Under the pieces are notes generated by a model. It saw nothing but the letters and a program-made list of their open reading frames with translations. It did not search any database and was not told the origin of the DNA. A stretch of DNA of 64,000 nt from Bryobacterales bacterium (GTDB lineage Bacteria; Acidobacteriota; Terriglobia; Bryobacterales; Bryobacteraceae): contig PNAJ01000156.1 of NCBI GenBank assembly GCA_003170295.1, positions 62,001 through 126,000 of the forward strand. The letters run 5' to 3'. The position numbers and the translations under genes were made by a program. Shown one piece after another: positions 25,325 to 34,901 of the stretch. Each line of letters starts with the position of its first letter. Position 1 is the first letter of the stretch.

Positions 25325-25792
25325 TTACTTCACGGGCGTGCCGTAGGGGATCAGCGTTTTCGCCGGCGCATCGCTATCGGCGCGCGCGATCTTCCAGCCG
25401 TTTGGACCTTTCTCGAGATATATTTTCTGGGTTTCGTTGCGATCCTGGTATATATATTCGACGCGCACGCTCGCTTCCCGTTCGTTGGTTTTCTGCGGCT
25501 CGGAAACGGCGATGCCCTTAAGAGGCGCGTTGGAATCTTTTAAGTACTTCGCGAACGCTTCCACGGTGGTCTCCGCTACGGTTTGCCGGAGCGTTGCTTC
25601 CATTGGTCCGGTATAGCTGGCGAGATAGGTTTTCACGTCGCCGGACCGGGCGGCCTTCAGAATCGAGTAGATCGCGTCTTGCGGGTCTTGGCCCGCGGCT
25701 GCGGAATGCGAATACCGGCGCAACAATGCGACTCCCGATGCGACTACAAGAACCGATACTGTGACGATCTGCGCTCTTCGATCGTTGGTCAT
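25325..25792 (-). CDS. Membrane-anchored protein with NTF2/DUF4878-like domain
   Basis: 155 residues. An N-terminal membrane helix (AQIVTVSVLVVASGVALL) is followed by a soluble domain beginning QDPQDAIYSILKAARSGDVKTYLASYTG and continuing with alternating strands (REASVRVEYIYQDRNETQKIYLEKGPNGWKIARADS). This resembles NTF2-like/DUF4878 lumazine-type domains that sense or bind small ligands. It overlaps hflK by 4 nt (ATGA) and so belongs to the same operon. The function is not known. Confidence 0.7.
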   Translation of the reverse strand: MTNDRRAQIVTVSVLVVASGVALLRRYSHSAAAGQDPQDAIYSILKAARSGDVKTYLASYTGPMEATLRQTVAETTVEAFAKYLKDSNAPLKGIAVSEPQKTNEREASVRVEYIYQDRNETQKIYLEKGPNGWKIARADSDAPAKTLIPYGTPVK

Positions 25793-26760
25793 TTGGAAGG
25801 CGGCGGGTCACCTTTTCGAATGATCGTCAAGTCCAGATTGCCATTCTTGTCCACGATAAACTTTCTGATTCGCGGAAGAACCAGCTCCATCGTTTCGAGA
25901 TAGAGGCGCTGGCCGGTCACCTGGGAGGCCTTGCTATATTCGGCCGCGATCTGGTTGAAGCGCGCGGCGTCACCAGTCGATTCGTTGATCTTTTTTTGTT
26001 TGTACGCCTCGGATTCCTGTAGCATCTGTTGCGCCTGGCCGCGAGCCTTGGGGATCAGATCGTTGGCATAGCCCTCGGCGTCGCCCACGATGCGCGCGGT
26101 ATCGGCGCGAGCGCTGGCGACATCGCGGAAAGCTCCGGCAGCCTCGGGCGGAGGAGTCGCACTCTCAATGTTGATGGTCGAGATCAGGACGCCCGCTCGG
26201 TATTGGTTGAGCCGCGCTTGCGCAGCTGCGCGAATATCGTCTTGAATCGCGGCCTTCTCCGTGGTGAGAACCGCATCGACGCGGCGATGCGCGACGCGGC
26301 GCGACATCTCGGCCTCCACCACCGCGCCCGCCAATTGGGCCGGATTCTGAACATGGAACAGATAATCCGCAGGCACGCCGACCGAGTACTGCACGACGAT
26401 CCGCAGGTTGATAATATTCTGGTCGCCGGTAAGGAACAACGACGTGCGCTGCGGCGCACGCCCGAGGACGCTGTCAGGAGCATCGCCACCAACTACTAAT
26501 CGTTGCAGTTGGCGGACCTTCAATTTCGTGACGCTCTCGATCGGCCAGGGCAGCGTATAGTGCAGGCCCGGCATTACACGCGGGGCAACGACTCTTCCGA
26601 AAAGCGTTTCCACCGCCTGCTGATCAGGGGACACCAGATACATACCCGACAATAGCCACAGCGCAACGCTTGCCAGTGAGATCCGCGTTCTGGTCCACTG
26701 CCGAGGAGAAGAGGGTTGCTCTAAATCAAGCTGGTCGAACTGTGGCGCCACAGTGCTCAT
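25789..26760 (-). CDS. hflK: HflK, SPFH/band-7 membrane protease modulator
   Basis: 323 residues. One N-terminal membrane helix (ISLASVALWLLSGMYLVS) is followed by the SPFH domain (DQQAVETLFGRVVAPRVMPGLHYTLPWPIESVTKLKV, QNIINLRIVVQYSV) and the long C-terminal coiled coil (IPKARGQAQQMLQESEAYKQKK). HflK normally pairs with HflC to form a membrane cage that regulates FtsH. Here the adjacent hflC is truncated. The gene starts within the hflC stop (ATGA), so expression must still be driven from upstream. Confidence 0.92.
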   Translation of the reverse strand: MSTVAPQFDQLDLEQPSSPRQWTRTRISLASVALWLLSGMYLVSPDQQAVETLFGRVVAPRVMPGLHYTLPWPIESVTKLKVRQLQRLVVGGDAPDSVLGRAPQRTSLFLTGDQNIINLRIVVQYSVGVPADYLFHVQNPAQLAGAVVEAEMSRRVAHRRVDAVLTTEKAAIQDDIRAAAQARLNQYRAGVLISTINIESATPPPEAAGAFRDVASARADTARIVGDAEGYANDLIPKARGQAQQMLQESEAYKQKKINESTGDAARFNQIAAEYSKASQVTGQRLYLETMELVLPRIRKFIVDKNGNLDLTIIRKGDPPPSK

Positions 26761-27050
26761 TTCGAACCTGATTCTCCCTTCATGAGCACTCTGAGCAGCT
26801 CCGAATCCGAACTTAGGATCGCGGTGGTCTTGTCATCGAGGACTTTTTTATACGATTCCAACGTGCGCAGTAGCTTGTAGAAACTTGGATTCTTCGAATA
26901 CGCCTGTCCGTAAATGCGGGTCGATTCGGCATCGCCCTGGCCTTTGATGGTTTCGGCTTGTTTGTATGCCACCGAAAGAATTTCGTCCCTTTGGCGATCG
27001 GCATCGGCGCGAATACTCAGCGCTTTCTCCTCGCCCTCGGCGCGATATTG
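26757..27050 (-). pseudogene. hflC: hflC, 3' remnant only
   Basis: The last ~97 codons encode the HflC C-terminus: YRAEGEEKALSIRADADRQR, DEILSVAYKQAETIKGQGDA, ESTRIYGQAYSKNPSFYKLL, ending LRVLMKGESGSK. The membrane helix and the whole SPFH domain are missing. Upstream of about 27050 the frame reads unrelated Pro/Ser-rich sequence with no good start codon. The 4-nt overlap with hflK is intact, so the break happened upstream of an old operon. Confidence 0.8.
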
Positions 27051-27118
27051 GCGAACTGCTGGATGAGGTGAACAAGGAGTTGAGGCAAGCGGCGACAGCG
27101 GCAAATAAGAACAAATAG
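27044..27118 (+). pseudogene. 3' end of an unrelated plus-strand gene at the hflC breakpoint
   Basis: On the plus strand, reading into the breakpoint from the right side, the frame ELLDEVNKELRQAATAANKN-K ends at TAG 27116-27118. It has the charged, helical look of a genuine protein C-terminus and abuts the hflC remnant head-on. The parent gene is not in the window. This is an inference from composition only. Confidence 0.35.
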
Positions 27119-27195
27119 ACCCTGCGGCGATTAACGTTCCGGCAAAGTGTACATTGGCGGCGCTGCGGCCAATGCTGATTCCGGGGAGTTGTGTC

Positions 27196-28950
27196 TCAAT
27201 GATGCACCGTGATCAGCGTTCCCGGCTGCGTGGAAAATACGTTATAGGTCGCCGAAATCGGCTGGTCCCCGTCCGCGAGCGAGGCCGGAATTGTGACGTT
27301 GAATTGAAACTCGCCTGGCGCAACCAAGCCGGCGAATCCAACTGTCGCCGTGACACCGCCGATCGTGATGACAGGGAGCGGCGATAGTGTTCCCGATTGC
27401 GTGAGGGATCCACTGACCACAGGTGTGGAGGTCGCTCCAAAGCCATTCGCAAACAGCACGACGATCTCGCCAGGCTTCGCAGGTGTAGTCAGCCCCGAGT
27501 ATAGAGTTGTTGGGCCCAGCAGGCTCCCGTTGACGTGTTCGGCGGCGACAAATGGTCCGCCATTGAATACAAAGAACGACGGTGCGACCTGTTGCGCGGG
27601 TACGGTTGCCGAGGCGCTGACGACTCCGTTGTTCGTCAGTTGCACCTGCACGGGACCGAGCATCGCATCGGGCGGCGTGAGGATATTCACCTGAGTCGGA
27701 CTGATGTAGTAAACGTACACGGATTTTCCGTGCACCGTGACGCTGACGCCATCCAGTTGGTCGGGCAGTTTCCCGAAAAAGTCCGAGCCAAGCCAGATGC
27801 GTGTATCGCCTGTCTGCGCCAGGTTCGTTCCCTTGATCTCCACCCAAGTGTTCGGCGCGATCGTTGGCACGTCGCCTTCGGCGTTTGCGACCAGGATAAT
27901 CGCCGGCGCGGGCCCGCTCGCAGCCATCGCCGAGTAAGCCTGGGCAACTTTTGTGCCTGTCGCCGTCAGTTGCGATTGCGCGATGAGATTGGTGTTGTCG
28001 AAATAGACCAGCGCGATCGAGTGTGTCTTGGCGTACGACGAAATGTTGGTGTTGTACGGTTCGATGTCGTTACATCCGCCCCATTCCGTAATCGCAACCG
28101 CGTGCCCATTCTGCTCCGCGTAACTCACCAGAGCATCGAAGTTCTGCGACCAGTTCGCGTACCTTGGGGACGCGGGCTCCGTACAGGTGCTGGTCGAAGC
28201 ATTATAGAGATGGAAATTCCAAACGATGTTCGACCACGCGAAGTCCGGCGCCGTTCCCGCCGCAATCGATTCGAACGCAGTGCCGGTATCCTCGACAAAG
28301 ATAAGCGCCTTCGGATTGTAAACTCGTATCGTCGCGATCAATTGGTTCTCGTTGTTGCTCCACGTCCCGGCGTCAAGGCCCGTCATGTTTTCCCAGGTGT
28401 CGTAGAGAACCGCCGGATCGGCGGCATATTTTTGCGCGAAGACGTCCCAAAATGCGAGCGCCGCGTCAATATACGTGCCGCTGGTGCTTTGCGCCGGGCA
28501 CACCGACGGCGTAGCCGCGCAATTCAGGTCACCCTGATTCGGCGCAGGACAGTTCACGCCGGTCGAGCCGCAGGGAGCCTCGGGAAACTGTCCCGCTTTC
28601 AAAATCAGCACGTAGTTGCCGTATTTTTTCGCGCGCTGGATCAGCGTGTCGATATAAGTCTGGTACGGCTGATTGGCGATCGGCACCGGCACATTGTTGG
28701 TCCACCACGTGGCGTTTACGAAAATGCGCACCACGTTCATCGAGAGCAACTGATTCGCTAGGGCGTAGTCCTGATCGGTCGCGTTGGCATCCGCATTCCC
28801 GGACCCAGTCGCGCTGCGATTAAGGCCCCGAAGCAGAACCGGCTTGCCGGAACTGTCCAGGATGGCGCCTTGAGGCGAAACGTGCAGCGGCAGAAACGTT
28901 GTCTGGCCCGATGCAACTGCAGTGAGAAAGATTGCCAGTCGGAGTCTCAC
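27196..28950 (-). CDS. Secreted cellulase-like (GH5-type) protein with a TIGR03437-type C-terminal domain
   Basis: 584 residues from GTG 28950, which overlaps the upstream stop (TAGTG) and gives a signal peptide (RLRLAIFLTAVASGQ). Residues ~20-350 resemble a GH5/cellulase TIM barrel: GKPVLLRGLNRSATG, MNVVRIFVNATWW, YVLILKAG, VLYDTWENM, IFVEDTG, VWNFHLYN, AVAITEWGG (the final Glu fits the nucleophile position). Residues ~370-584 match the Solibacter-type TIGR03437 domain (APNTWVEIKGTNLAQTG, VYYISPTQVNILTPPD, PAKPGEIVVLFANGFG, ending GTLITVHH). It is translationally coupled to the next upstream gene. Confidence 0.85.
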   Translation of the reverse strand: MRLRLAIFLTAVASGQTTFLPLHVSPQGAILDSSGKPVLLRGLNRSATGSGNADANATDQDYALANQLLSMNVVRIFVNATWWTNNVPVPIANQPYQTYIDTLIQRAKKYGNYVLILKAGQFPEAPCGSTGVNCPAPNQGDLNCAATPSVCPAQSTSGTYIDAALAFWDVFAQKYAADPAVLYDTWENMTGLDAGTWSNNENQLIATIRVYNPKALIFVEDTGTAFESIAAGTAPDFAWSNIVWNFHLYNASTSTCTEPASPRYANWSQNFDALVSYAEQNGHAVAITEWGGCNDIEPYNTNISSYAKTHSIALVYFDNTNLIAQSQLTATGTKVAQAYSAMAASGPAPAIILVANAEGDVPTIAPNTWVEIKGTNLAQTGDTRIWLGSDFFGKLPDQLDGVSVTVHGKSVYVYYISPTQVNILTPPDAMLGPVQVQLTNNGVVSASATVPAQQVAPSFFVFNGGPFVAAEHVNGSLLGPTTLYSGLTTPAKPGEIVVLFANGFGATSTPVVSGSLTQSGTLSPLPVITIGGVTATVGFAGLVAPGEFQFNVTIPASLADGDQPISATYNVFSTQPGTLITVHH

Positions 28951-31900
28951 TACATCGTCACCCACATTGGACTCACCCACACGATCTGCCCGTCGGTCTG
29001 CACGCCGCGCACGTAATAGTAACTGGTGCCCTTCTGAGCCGCTGTATCCTGCCAGCTGAACGACACGAAGCGATCGCCGCTGGTGGAATAAACGACATTG
29101 CCGTTCTTCACGACCACGACGGTCTGAAACGCGTTCGTGCCCCACAGTCGGACCGTAAATATGGGAGCGCCAGTTGTCGTGAAGCTATCTCCCATCATGT
29201 GAGTGCCGCTGCGAAAATCCGCAATTATGTAATCGGTGGACCCATAAAGATGCCGGCTCTGCATGGCGGACAGAATCGCGGCGCGCGTTGGCGCAGTCGC
29301 CCAGATGTTGGTGAAGGAAATGTGCGTTGAAATGTGATCGCTCGACGCCTCAAATCCGAGTCGATACCCGAGACCTAGTGCATTGGAAGCGTAGCCGGCG
29401 GCCTCGTAACCTGAGATCGAGTCGCTAGGCGTGTTCGCCCTCGGCGCGCCAGGCATTTCGTAATCCTGGCGGTCGCCTTGATAGATTTCCAGAAACGGTT
29501 CCACTTGCGAATCGTGATTGCGCCAGTCCGTTCCCTGATCGGTCGCACTGGTATGCGGTGCGGAAAGGCCTCCGAAGAAATGCAGATAGGAGTACAGCAT
29601 GCTCGTATCGGGAGCCGGCGGACCGGGAGGCGTCGAAGCCTCGGCCGATAGAGGCAAGCGAGGAAGTGGACGAACACCCCGCTTCGCAAACACGACATTC
29701 CGATGGCCCTCCGGATAAGCAACGCTGCGTTCGTAATAATACATCGGGACGAACTTGGCGCCGAGCAAATAAGCATCCGTGAACTTCTGCGTCATCCACC
29801 ACGAGTATTCGCGCGACTCGCCGTTATCGTGATCGCAACAGCCTACCCAACCGAGCGACGCCGCGTCGATAAAATAGCGGTAGCTATCGATCATCGGGCC
29901 ATCGTGCCCACCGTCAAAAGAGAGCTCCGTATGACGGTGAAAATCGCCACGAAATAGCTGGTACTGTTGCCCGTTCACCGTAGGCCGGTAATTCTCGCTC
30001 AACGTAGCCGACTCGGCTTCCGATGCGGCGGAAGGATCCGGAGCATCGGGAATAACCTGTCCGATCCTGGTCAACTGCGGAAACTGCTGGGTTCTGGTGA
30101 CGGACAAATCGAGTGCGTAAATGTCCACGTTGACACCATCCACCTGCGGCGTTCCGTTGGGCAACGGACTGAGCCGGTGGTCCATCGCCTGCGCGATCAA
30201 CAAATGACCCGGCCCTAGCGGCAATATCTGCGGACGATTGTCGGCTATCGCGTCCGAATTGGCCAGCGCGCCCGGTCCGTGCCACTTCGCTCCGTCGAAA
30301 TAGACCATCGCTCCAACCCAGATCGTACCCACCGAAACGCCACCGGTGGCGTTGCTCGAAGAAAGTCCTGTTCCGGCCGGCTCCTGGAAATACAGGTACA
30401 CGGTGCCATCGGAATCCGTCGCCAGACGCGGAAAACTGTTTTTGGGCCCTGGAGGACGACCCGCTCCGCTGTTCGCGCTGCGATTCTGAGCTATTGTCGG
30501 ATCGGGCTGCGCCGAAAACGGGCCAAGAGTCGAGGGCAGGAAGAGCTGTCTGGCGGGCGCTCCGGGCAGCACGTTGGCCACATCGTTCGTGGTCGAGTAG
30601 AGATCCTGTCCCACCAGGCATCTCACCTGAATTGTGTGATTCCCTTCATAGAGCGGGTTGCCGCTGGTGTCATACGCGCCGAAATCTTTTCCCCATCTGG
30701 CGTCCCCAGCCTCATACGCGATCCAAAGACGGTTCTGCGAATCGTACGCCAGGGAGCTGCGCGCTTCGAAATTAACTGTCGCGGCGACCGGGATGGGAGC
30801 GTCCATTGCAACCTGATTTGTAAAATGTATCCGCCGCAGATAGACGTCGTAGTCGCCTTTATCGTACGTATCCCAGGAGATGGCGACCTCTCCGTTCGGC
30901 GCCGCCGCGATGGCCGGGTCCCAGTCACTGGCTTGCGATGTCGAAACGATCGTCTCCGGCCAGAACGTATCGCCGTTCTGAACGCTGGTCAGCACCTCGA
31001 GATTCTTGTTCCGGAATCCCTGCCATGCCACCCAAACCCGTCCCGTAACATCCGTCGTCGCGACAGGAAAAAGGTCTGTTCCCGCATCGGTGGTCAGGCG
31101 GATTTCCGGCGACATCGTACCATCGGCAAGCGAGTTACGAGCATAGATGTCGAAGTTGCCATCGCGCTGCACCGAATAAAAAATCCACGCGCGCCCCTGT
31201 CCGTCAATCGCGACCGCGGCGCGCATCGCGTCTTCGCCCGTGCCCGTAACGGGGAATGGCCCCGTCCAGACCCTTTGCGCTTTCGAATAGTGCAGGAGCA
31301 GAATCTGATCGCCACCGGCTGGGCGCGCGAGAAATGCGAAATTGGTAATTGGTGTCTTTGTACTTTGCGACTGGGCCAAAGTGCGGTCGCCGTGAACGAA
31401 TTCGGTATACGCCAAGTACACATCGTCGCCCGACTGCGCCATCGCCGGATAATCTTGCTCCTCATTCGAGGTCGTTAACTGGAGTGGAGCGGCAGTCTGA
31501 GCCACCAGCGCAGCGCCTTTCAGAAACGACTGGCTGACACCGAACGGGATGTTTTGCGAAGAAAAGCTGAAGTTCCCTTGCGTCGTCTTTACGTCGAATG
31601 TGACGGGCGTGGACGCGGCAGACACAGTAACAACGATTCCGTTTTCCTGAACCGGCGGCGTCGCGCTGGGTGGCGGCGGAGTCGCACGCGACGCTAACTT
31701 CCATGTGGTCCCCGAAATAGAGTCGGCTTCCGTGAACCGCCAGCCCTGCAACCCGAGGACGGTCGCTCCCGTTGCCGTGACGGAGCCGTCCCACGTGGTT
31801 TTCGTCGTGTCACCAACGCCCAAAACGATCAAATACGATTGCGCGGCCGGAGACGATAGGGATGCCGCGTGAAGAGACACCGCGGGATAGAGGAGGCGCT

Positions 31901-31970
31901 TACCGGCGACCACGGCCAACGCAGCAAGCACGAGCAGCACAACACCCAGATAGCGCAACTTTGTCCTCAC
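28950..31970 (-). CDS. Large exported protein: propeller-like N-terminus and PHP-like (DUF3604-type) C-terminus
   Basis: 1006 residues from GTG 31970 with a good AGGAGG site 5-6 nt upstream. An N-terminal membrane anchor (YLGVVLLVLAALAVVAG) precedes a beta region, then repeats with sialidase/propeller character (RAAVAIDGQGRAWIFYSVQR, PVATTDVTGRVWVAWQGF, SSLAYDSQNRLWIAYEAGD). From about residue 690 it has metal-ligand motifs of the PHP/DUF3604 kind: FRGDFHRHTELSFDGGHDG, WVGCCDHDNGESREYSWW, and later EASSDHISTHISFTNIW. It may be a surface metallo-hydrolase with a binding propeller. The 1-nt overlap with the cellulase-like gene suggests they act together. Confidence 0.8.
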   Translation of the reverse strand: MRTKLRYLGVVLLVLAALAVVAGKRLLYPAVSLHAASLSSPAAQSYLIVLGVGDTTKTTWDGSVTATGATVLGLQGWRFTEADSISGTTWKLASRATPPPPSATPPVQENGIVVTVSAASTPVTFDVKTTQGNFSFSSQNIPFGVSQSFLKGAALVAQTAAPLQLTTSNEEQDYPAMAQSGDDVYLAYTEFVHGDRTLAQSQSTKTPITNFAFLARPAGGDQILLLHYSKAQRVWTGPFPVTGTGEDAMRAAVAIDGQGRAWIFYSVQRDGNFDIYARNSLADGTMSPEIRLTTDAGTDLFPVATTDVTGRVWVAWQGFRNKNLEVLTSVQNGDTFWPETIVSTSQASDWDPAIAAAPNGEVAISWDTYDKGDYDVYLRRIHFTNQVAMDAPIPVAATVNFEARSSLAYDSQNRLWIAYEAGDARWGKDFGAYDTSGNPLYEGNHTIQVRCLVGQDLYSTTNDVANVLPGAPARQLFLPSTLGPFSAQPDPTIAQNRSANSGAGRPPGPKNSFPRLATDSDGTVYLYFQEPAGTGLSSSNATGGVSVGTIWVGAMVYFDGAKWHGPGALANSDAIADNRPQILPLGPGHLLIAQAMDHRLSPLPNGTPQVDGVNVDIYALDLSVTRTQQFPQLTRIGQVIPDAPDPSAASEAESATLSENYRPTVNGQQYQLFRGDFHRHTELSFDGGHDGPMIDSYRYFIDAASLGWVGCCDHDNGESREYSWWMTQKFTDAYLLGAKFVPMYYYERSVAYPEGHRNVVFAKRGVRPLPRLPLSAEASTPPGPPAPDTSMLYSYLHFFGGLSAPHTSATDQGTDWRNHDSQVEPFLEIYQGDRQDYEMPGAPRANTPSDSISGYEAAGYASNALGLGYRLGFEASSDHISTHISFTNIWATAPTRAAILSAMQSRHLYGSTDYIIADFRSGTHMMGDSFTTTGAPIFTVRLWGTNAFQTVVVVKNGNVVYSTSGDRFVSFSWQDTAAQKGTSYYYVRGVQTDGQIVWVSPMWVTM

Positions 31971-31992
31971 GAAACCCTCCTGGCACGTGATG

Positions 31993-32022
31993 TTGCCAAA
32001 CCTGACTTCAGATTATTATACT
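31993..32022 (+). promoter_or_regulatory. Sigma-70-type promoter for the SnoaL-like gene
   Basis: TTGCCA (31993-31998, 5/6), an 18-nt spacer, and TATACT (32017-32022, 5/6), ending 16 nt before the ATG at 32039. It lies in a 68-bp divergent gap. Confidence 0.55.
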
Positions 32023-32038
32023 TCGGCCTGGATCCTTT

Positions 32039-32455
32039 ATGAAGCTACTCCTCGCGATATTACCGATCTTCGCCGGATCGCTGCCGGCCCAATCGCGCTC
32101 GGGTGACGAAGCAGCCGTCCGGGAGATCGTGCGCAAATACGTGGACGCCAGAGATCGTCAGGATGCGCGCGCCATAGAAGCTCTGTTCACGCGTGACGCC
32201 GATCAGCTCGTCTCCTCGGGAGAATGGCGCAAAGGGCGCGACGAGGTCGTGCGCGGCAGCATCGCCAGTTCGCAAAACGAATCCGGTAAGCGAACCATCG
32301 CGGTGGAGTCCGTTCGATTCCTCTCTCCCGGCGTCGCTCTGGCCGACGGACGCTACGAGCTCGGAGAACGCAAGATGTGGACGACACTGCTCCTGACTCG
32401 CGATTCCACTGGCTGGCACATCGCGGCGATCCGCAACATGCTGCCGACAAAATAG
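32039..32455 (+). CDS. Secreted SnoaL/NTF2-like (DUF4440-type) protein
   Basis: 138 residues with a signal peptide ([19 protein letters not shown]). The NTF2-fold pattern of DUF4440/SgcJ proteins is present: [51 protein letters not shown], and [21 protein letters not shown]. Such domains bind or isomerise small hydrophobic ligands, but here no catalytic role can be assigned. It is followed 34 nt later by the ADOP permease gene on the same strand. Confidence 0.85.
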   Translation: MKLLLAILPIFAGSLPAQSRSGDEAAVREIVRKYVDARDRQDARAIEALFTRDADQLVSSGEWRKGRDEVVRGSIASSQNESGKRTIAVESVRFLSPGVALADGRYELGERKMWTTLLLTRDSTGWHIAAIRNMLPTK

Positions 32456-32489
32456 TAATCTCTTCTCTTCGCTCAAGTATTCTCATTAA

Positions 32490-34901
32490 ATGCGAACTCT
32501 CTTTGCCGACCTTCGCTACGGACTCCGCCTCCTCCGCCAAGCGCCCGCCTTCACCGCCATCGCGATCTGCGCTCTCGCGCTCGGGATCGGAGCCAACACC
32601 GCCATCTTCTCCACGCTCGATGCCATCGTGCTCCGCGCGCTCCCGTATCACGATCCCGACCGCGTCGTCATGGTCTTTGAAGACTCGAGCCACATCGGTT
32701 TCCCGCACAACACCCCTGCCCCAGCTAATTACTTCGATTGGAAGGCGCAGAACCACGTCTTCACCGATATGGCCGCGGTCCGTTACCGTGGCGCGAGCAT
32801 CACTGGCGACGGCCCGCCGGAACAGGTCAAGGGGCAAGCCGTCACGCCGAACTTCTTCTCCGTTCTCGGCGTGGCTCCTCTCGTAGGGCGCTCCTTCTCA
32901 GAAGAGGAGGATCGCGCGGGCGCGCAGGTCGTGGTCATCAGCTATGGCCTGTGGCAGCGCCGCTACTTTGGCGATCCCGCCCGCATCAACGAACCCATCG
33001 TGTTGAACGGAACGAAATACTCCGTCATCGGAGTCATGCCTCGCGACTTCGTATTTCGCGATCACGAGCGCGATTTTTGGATTCCGATGCACTTTCTCCC
33101 AGCCGATCGCGCCGCTCGCAGCTCCCACTTCCTGAACGTCGTCGCGCGCCTCAAACCGGACGCTACTTTGGACCGTGCGAGCCAGGAAATGGCCTCCATC
33201 GCCAAACGCCTCGAGCAACAATACCCTAACGACAACTATCGCGTGGGGTCCGTGGTGGTTCCGATGAAAGAAGATCTCCTCGGCAAGACGCGCGTCGCAC
33301 TGCTCGTCCTGATGGCTGCCTCCGGCTGCGTCCTGCTGATCGCCTGCGCCAATCTCGCCAGTCTCCTTCTTGCCCGCGCCGTCGCCCGAAAGCGTGAAAT
33401 GGCGGTGCGCGCCGCGCTCGGCGCTGGCCGTGCACGCCTGGTCCGGCAGATGATTACCGAAGCCACCATGTTGGCCCTCGCCGGAGGATCCCTGGGACTC
33501 CTCTTAGCTCTCGCCGGCATGAAAATCCTCGCCCGCCTCGTCCCCAATGGCCTTCCCGATACCGCGCAACCGCAGCTCGATCCCCGTCTGCTCCTGTTCA
33601 CTCTCGCGCTGTCTCTCTTAACCGGCCTGATCTTCAGCGTCGGCCCCGCCATCCAGGCAGCCCGAGCATCGGTGAACGACGCACTGAAGCAGGGCGGACG
33701 CTCCGGCTCCGATACGCGCGGCCGCAACACCCGCGATGCGCTCGTTGTCTTGGAAGTCGCCGCCGCCCTCGTCCTGCTCATTGGAGCCGGACTCATGATC
33801 CAGACCATGTCCCGCCTCCGTTCCATCGACCTCGGCTTTCGCTCCGATCACATGCTCACGATGAGCACCGTTCTTGGCCCGAAGGCCAAGGATCCGGTCA
33901 AAAGCATGGAGTACCTGGAGCGCGTCCTCGCCCAGGTCCGCATGCTTCCCGGCGTGGAGAGCGCCGCGTTTGCCTCCACGCTTCCTTTCCAGAGCATCGG
34001 CCTCACCCGCGGATTTATGATCGACGGCGGGTCTATCGATCAAAACTATTCTCCGGACGCGCTGTTTCGCGTCGGCTCCGCCAATTATCTTCAGACCATG
34101 GGAGTAAAAATAATCGAGGGCCGGATGTTCACCGAATCGGATCGCAACGACTCGGCACCGGTGGTGATCGTGAATGAAACCCTGGCTCGTCATTACTGGC
34201 CGAAAGCAACCGCCGTCGGCCACCACATCGCCTTCGGATCCCCGAACGGGAGGGTTTCGCGAACCATCGTCGGCGTCGTCGCCGACGTGCATGAGCGCGG
34301 CTACGAACTTGCCATGAAGCCCGGCGTTTACGTGCCCATCACCGCCCTGGACCTCGGCTGGGGCCCGGATACGCTCGTCGTCCGGACCAAGGGCGAACCA
34401 ACCGCCCTTACTCCCTCTCTCCGCCGCATCATTGCGCAAGTCGATCCCGAACAGCCGGTCTCCCAAATCCGAACCATGGACGAAATCGTCGATCTCGACG
34501 TCGCCGACCGCCAACAACAAATGACTCTTCTTGGAGCATTCGCCGGGCTCGCGTTGGTGCTCGCCTCCATCGGCCTCTACGGCGTTCTCTCCTACGCCGT
34601 TACGCAGCGCAGCCGCGAAATCGGGCTTCGTATGGCGCTCGGCGCCAGCGCCTCCAGCGTGATCCGCATGATCGTCGGACGAGGCCTGGCCCTCACCGGC
34701 ATTGGACTCGCCATCGGCCTCATAACCGCGTGGGCCGCGACGCGCGCCATGAAGAATCTCCTCTACGGCGTCGCCGCCACCGATCCGCTCACGTTCGCCG
34801 CCGTCGCGGCGTTGCTCGGTATAATCGCATTGATCGCCTGCTGGGCCCCCGCCCGCCGGGCGTCGCGCGTCGATCCCATCACTGTCCTGCGCGAAGAATA
34901 A
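32490..34901 (+). CDS. ADOP-type ABC transporter permease (MacB/FtsX family)
   Basis: 803 residues. The start MRTLFADLRYGLRLLRQAPAFTAIAICALALGIGANTAIFSTLDAI is diagnostic of the acidobacterial duplicated orphan permease group. A MacB-type periplasmic domain follows (VTPNFFSVLGVAPLVGRSF, VVISYGLWQRRYFGDP, YSVIGVMPRDF), then three helices with REMAVRAALGAGRARLVRQM. A second copy of the periplasmic domain and the final three helices (REIGLRMALGASASSVIRMIV) complete the duplication. No ATPase gene is adjacent, as expected for this orphan family. The substrate is unknown. Its stop overlaps the next start (TAATG). Confidence 0.95.
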   Translation: MRTLFADLRYGLRLLRQAPAFTAIAICALALGIGANTAIFSTLDAIVLRALPYHDPDRVVMVFEDSSHIGFPHNTPAPANYFDWKAQNHVFTDMAAVRYRGASITGDGPPEQVKGQAVTPNFFSVLGVAPLVGRSFSEEEDRAGAQVVVISYGLWQRRYFGDPARINEPIVLNGTKYSVIGVMPRDFVFRDHERDFWIPMHFLPADRAARSSHFLNVVARLKPDATLDRASQEMASIAKRLEQQYPNDNYRVGSVVVPMKEDLLGKTRVALLVLMAASGCVLLIACANLASLLLARAVARKREMAVRAALGAGRARLVRQMITEATMLALAGGSLGLLLALAGMKILARLVPNGLPDTAQPQLDPRLLLFTLALSLLTGLIFSVGPAIQAARASVNDALKQGGRSGSDTRGRNTRDALVVLEVAAALVLLIGAGLMIQTMSRLRSIDLGFRSDHMLTMSTVLGPKAKDPVKSMEYLERVLAQVRMLPGVESAAFASTLPFQSIGLTRGFMIDGGSIDQNYSPDALFRVGSANYLQTMGVKIIEGRMFTESDRNDSAPVVIVNETLARHYWPKATAVGHHIAFGSPNGRVSRTIVGVVADVHERGYELAMKPGVYVPITALDLGWGPDTLVVRTKGEPTALTPSLRRIIAQVDPEQPVSQIRTMDEIVDLDVADRQQQMTLLGAFAGLALVLASIGLYGVLSYAVTQRSREIGLRMALGASASSVIRMIVGRGLALTGIGLAIGLITAWAATRAMKNLLYGVAATDPLTFAAVAALLGIIALIACWAPARRASRVDPITVLREE

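Noticed and set aside
27105-27195. Search for the missing hflC N-terminus next to the remnant
   Set aside because: Neither strand between 27050 and 27195 encodes SPFH-like sequence.
28951-29145. 65-codon N-terminal extension of the cellulase-like gene
   Set aside because: It is Arg-rich shadow sequence within the upstream gene; GTG 28950 yields a signal peptide and a TAGTG junction.
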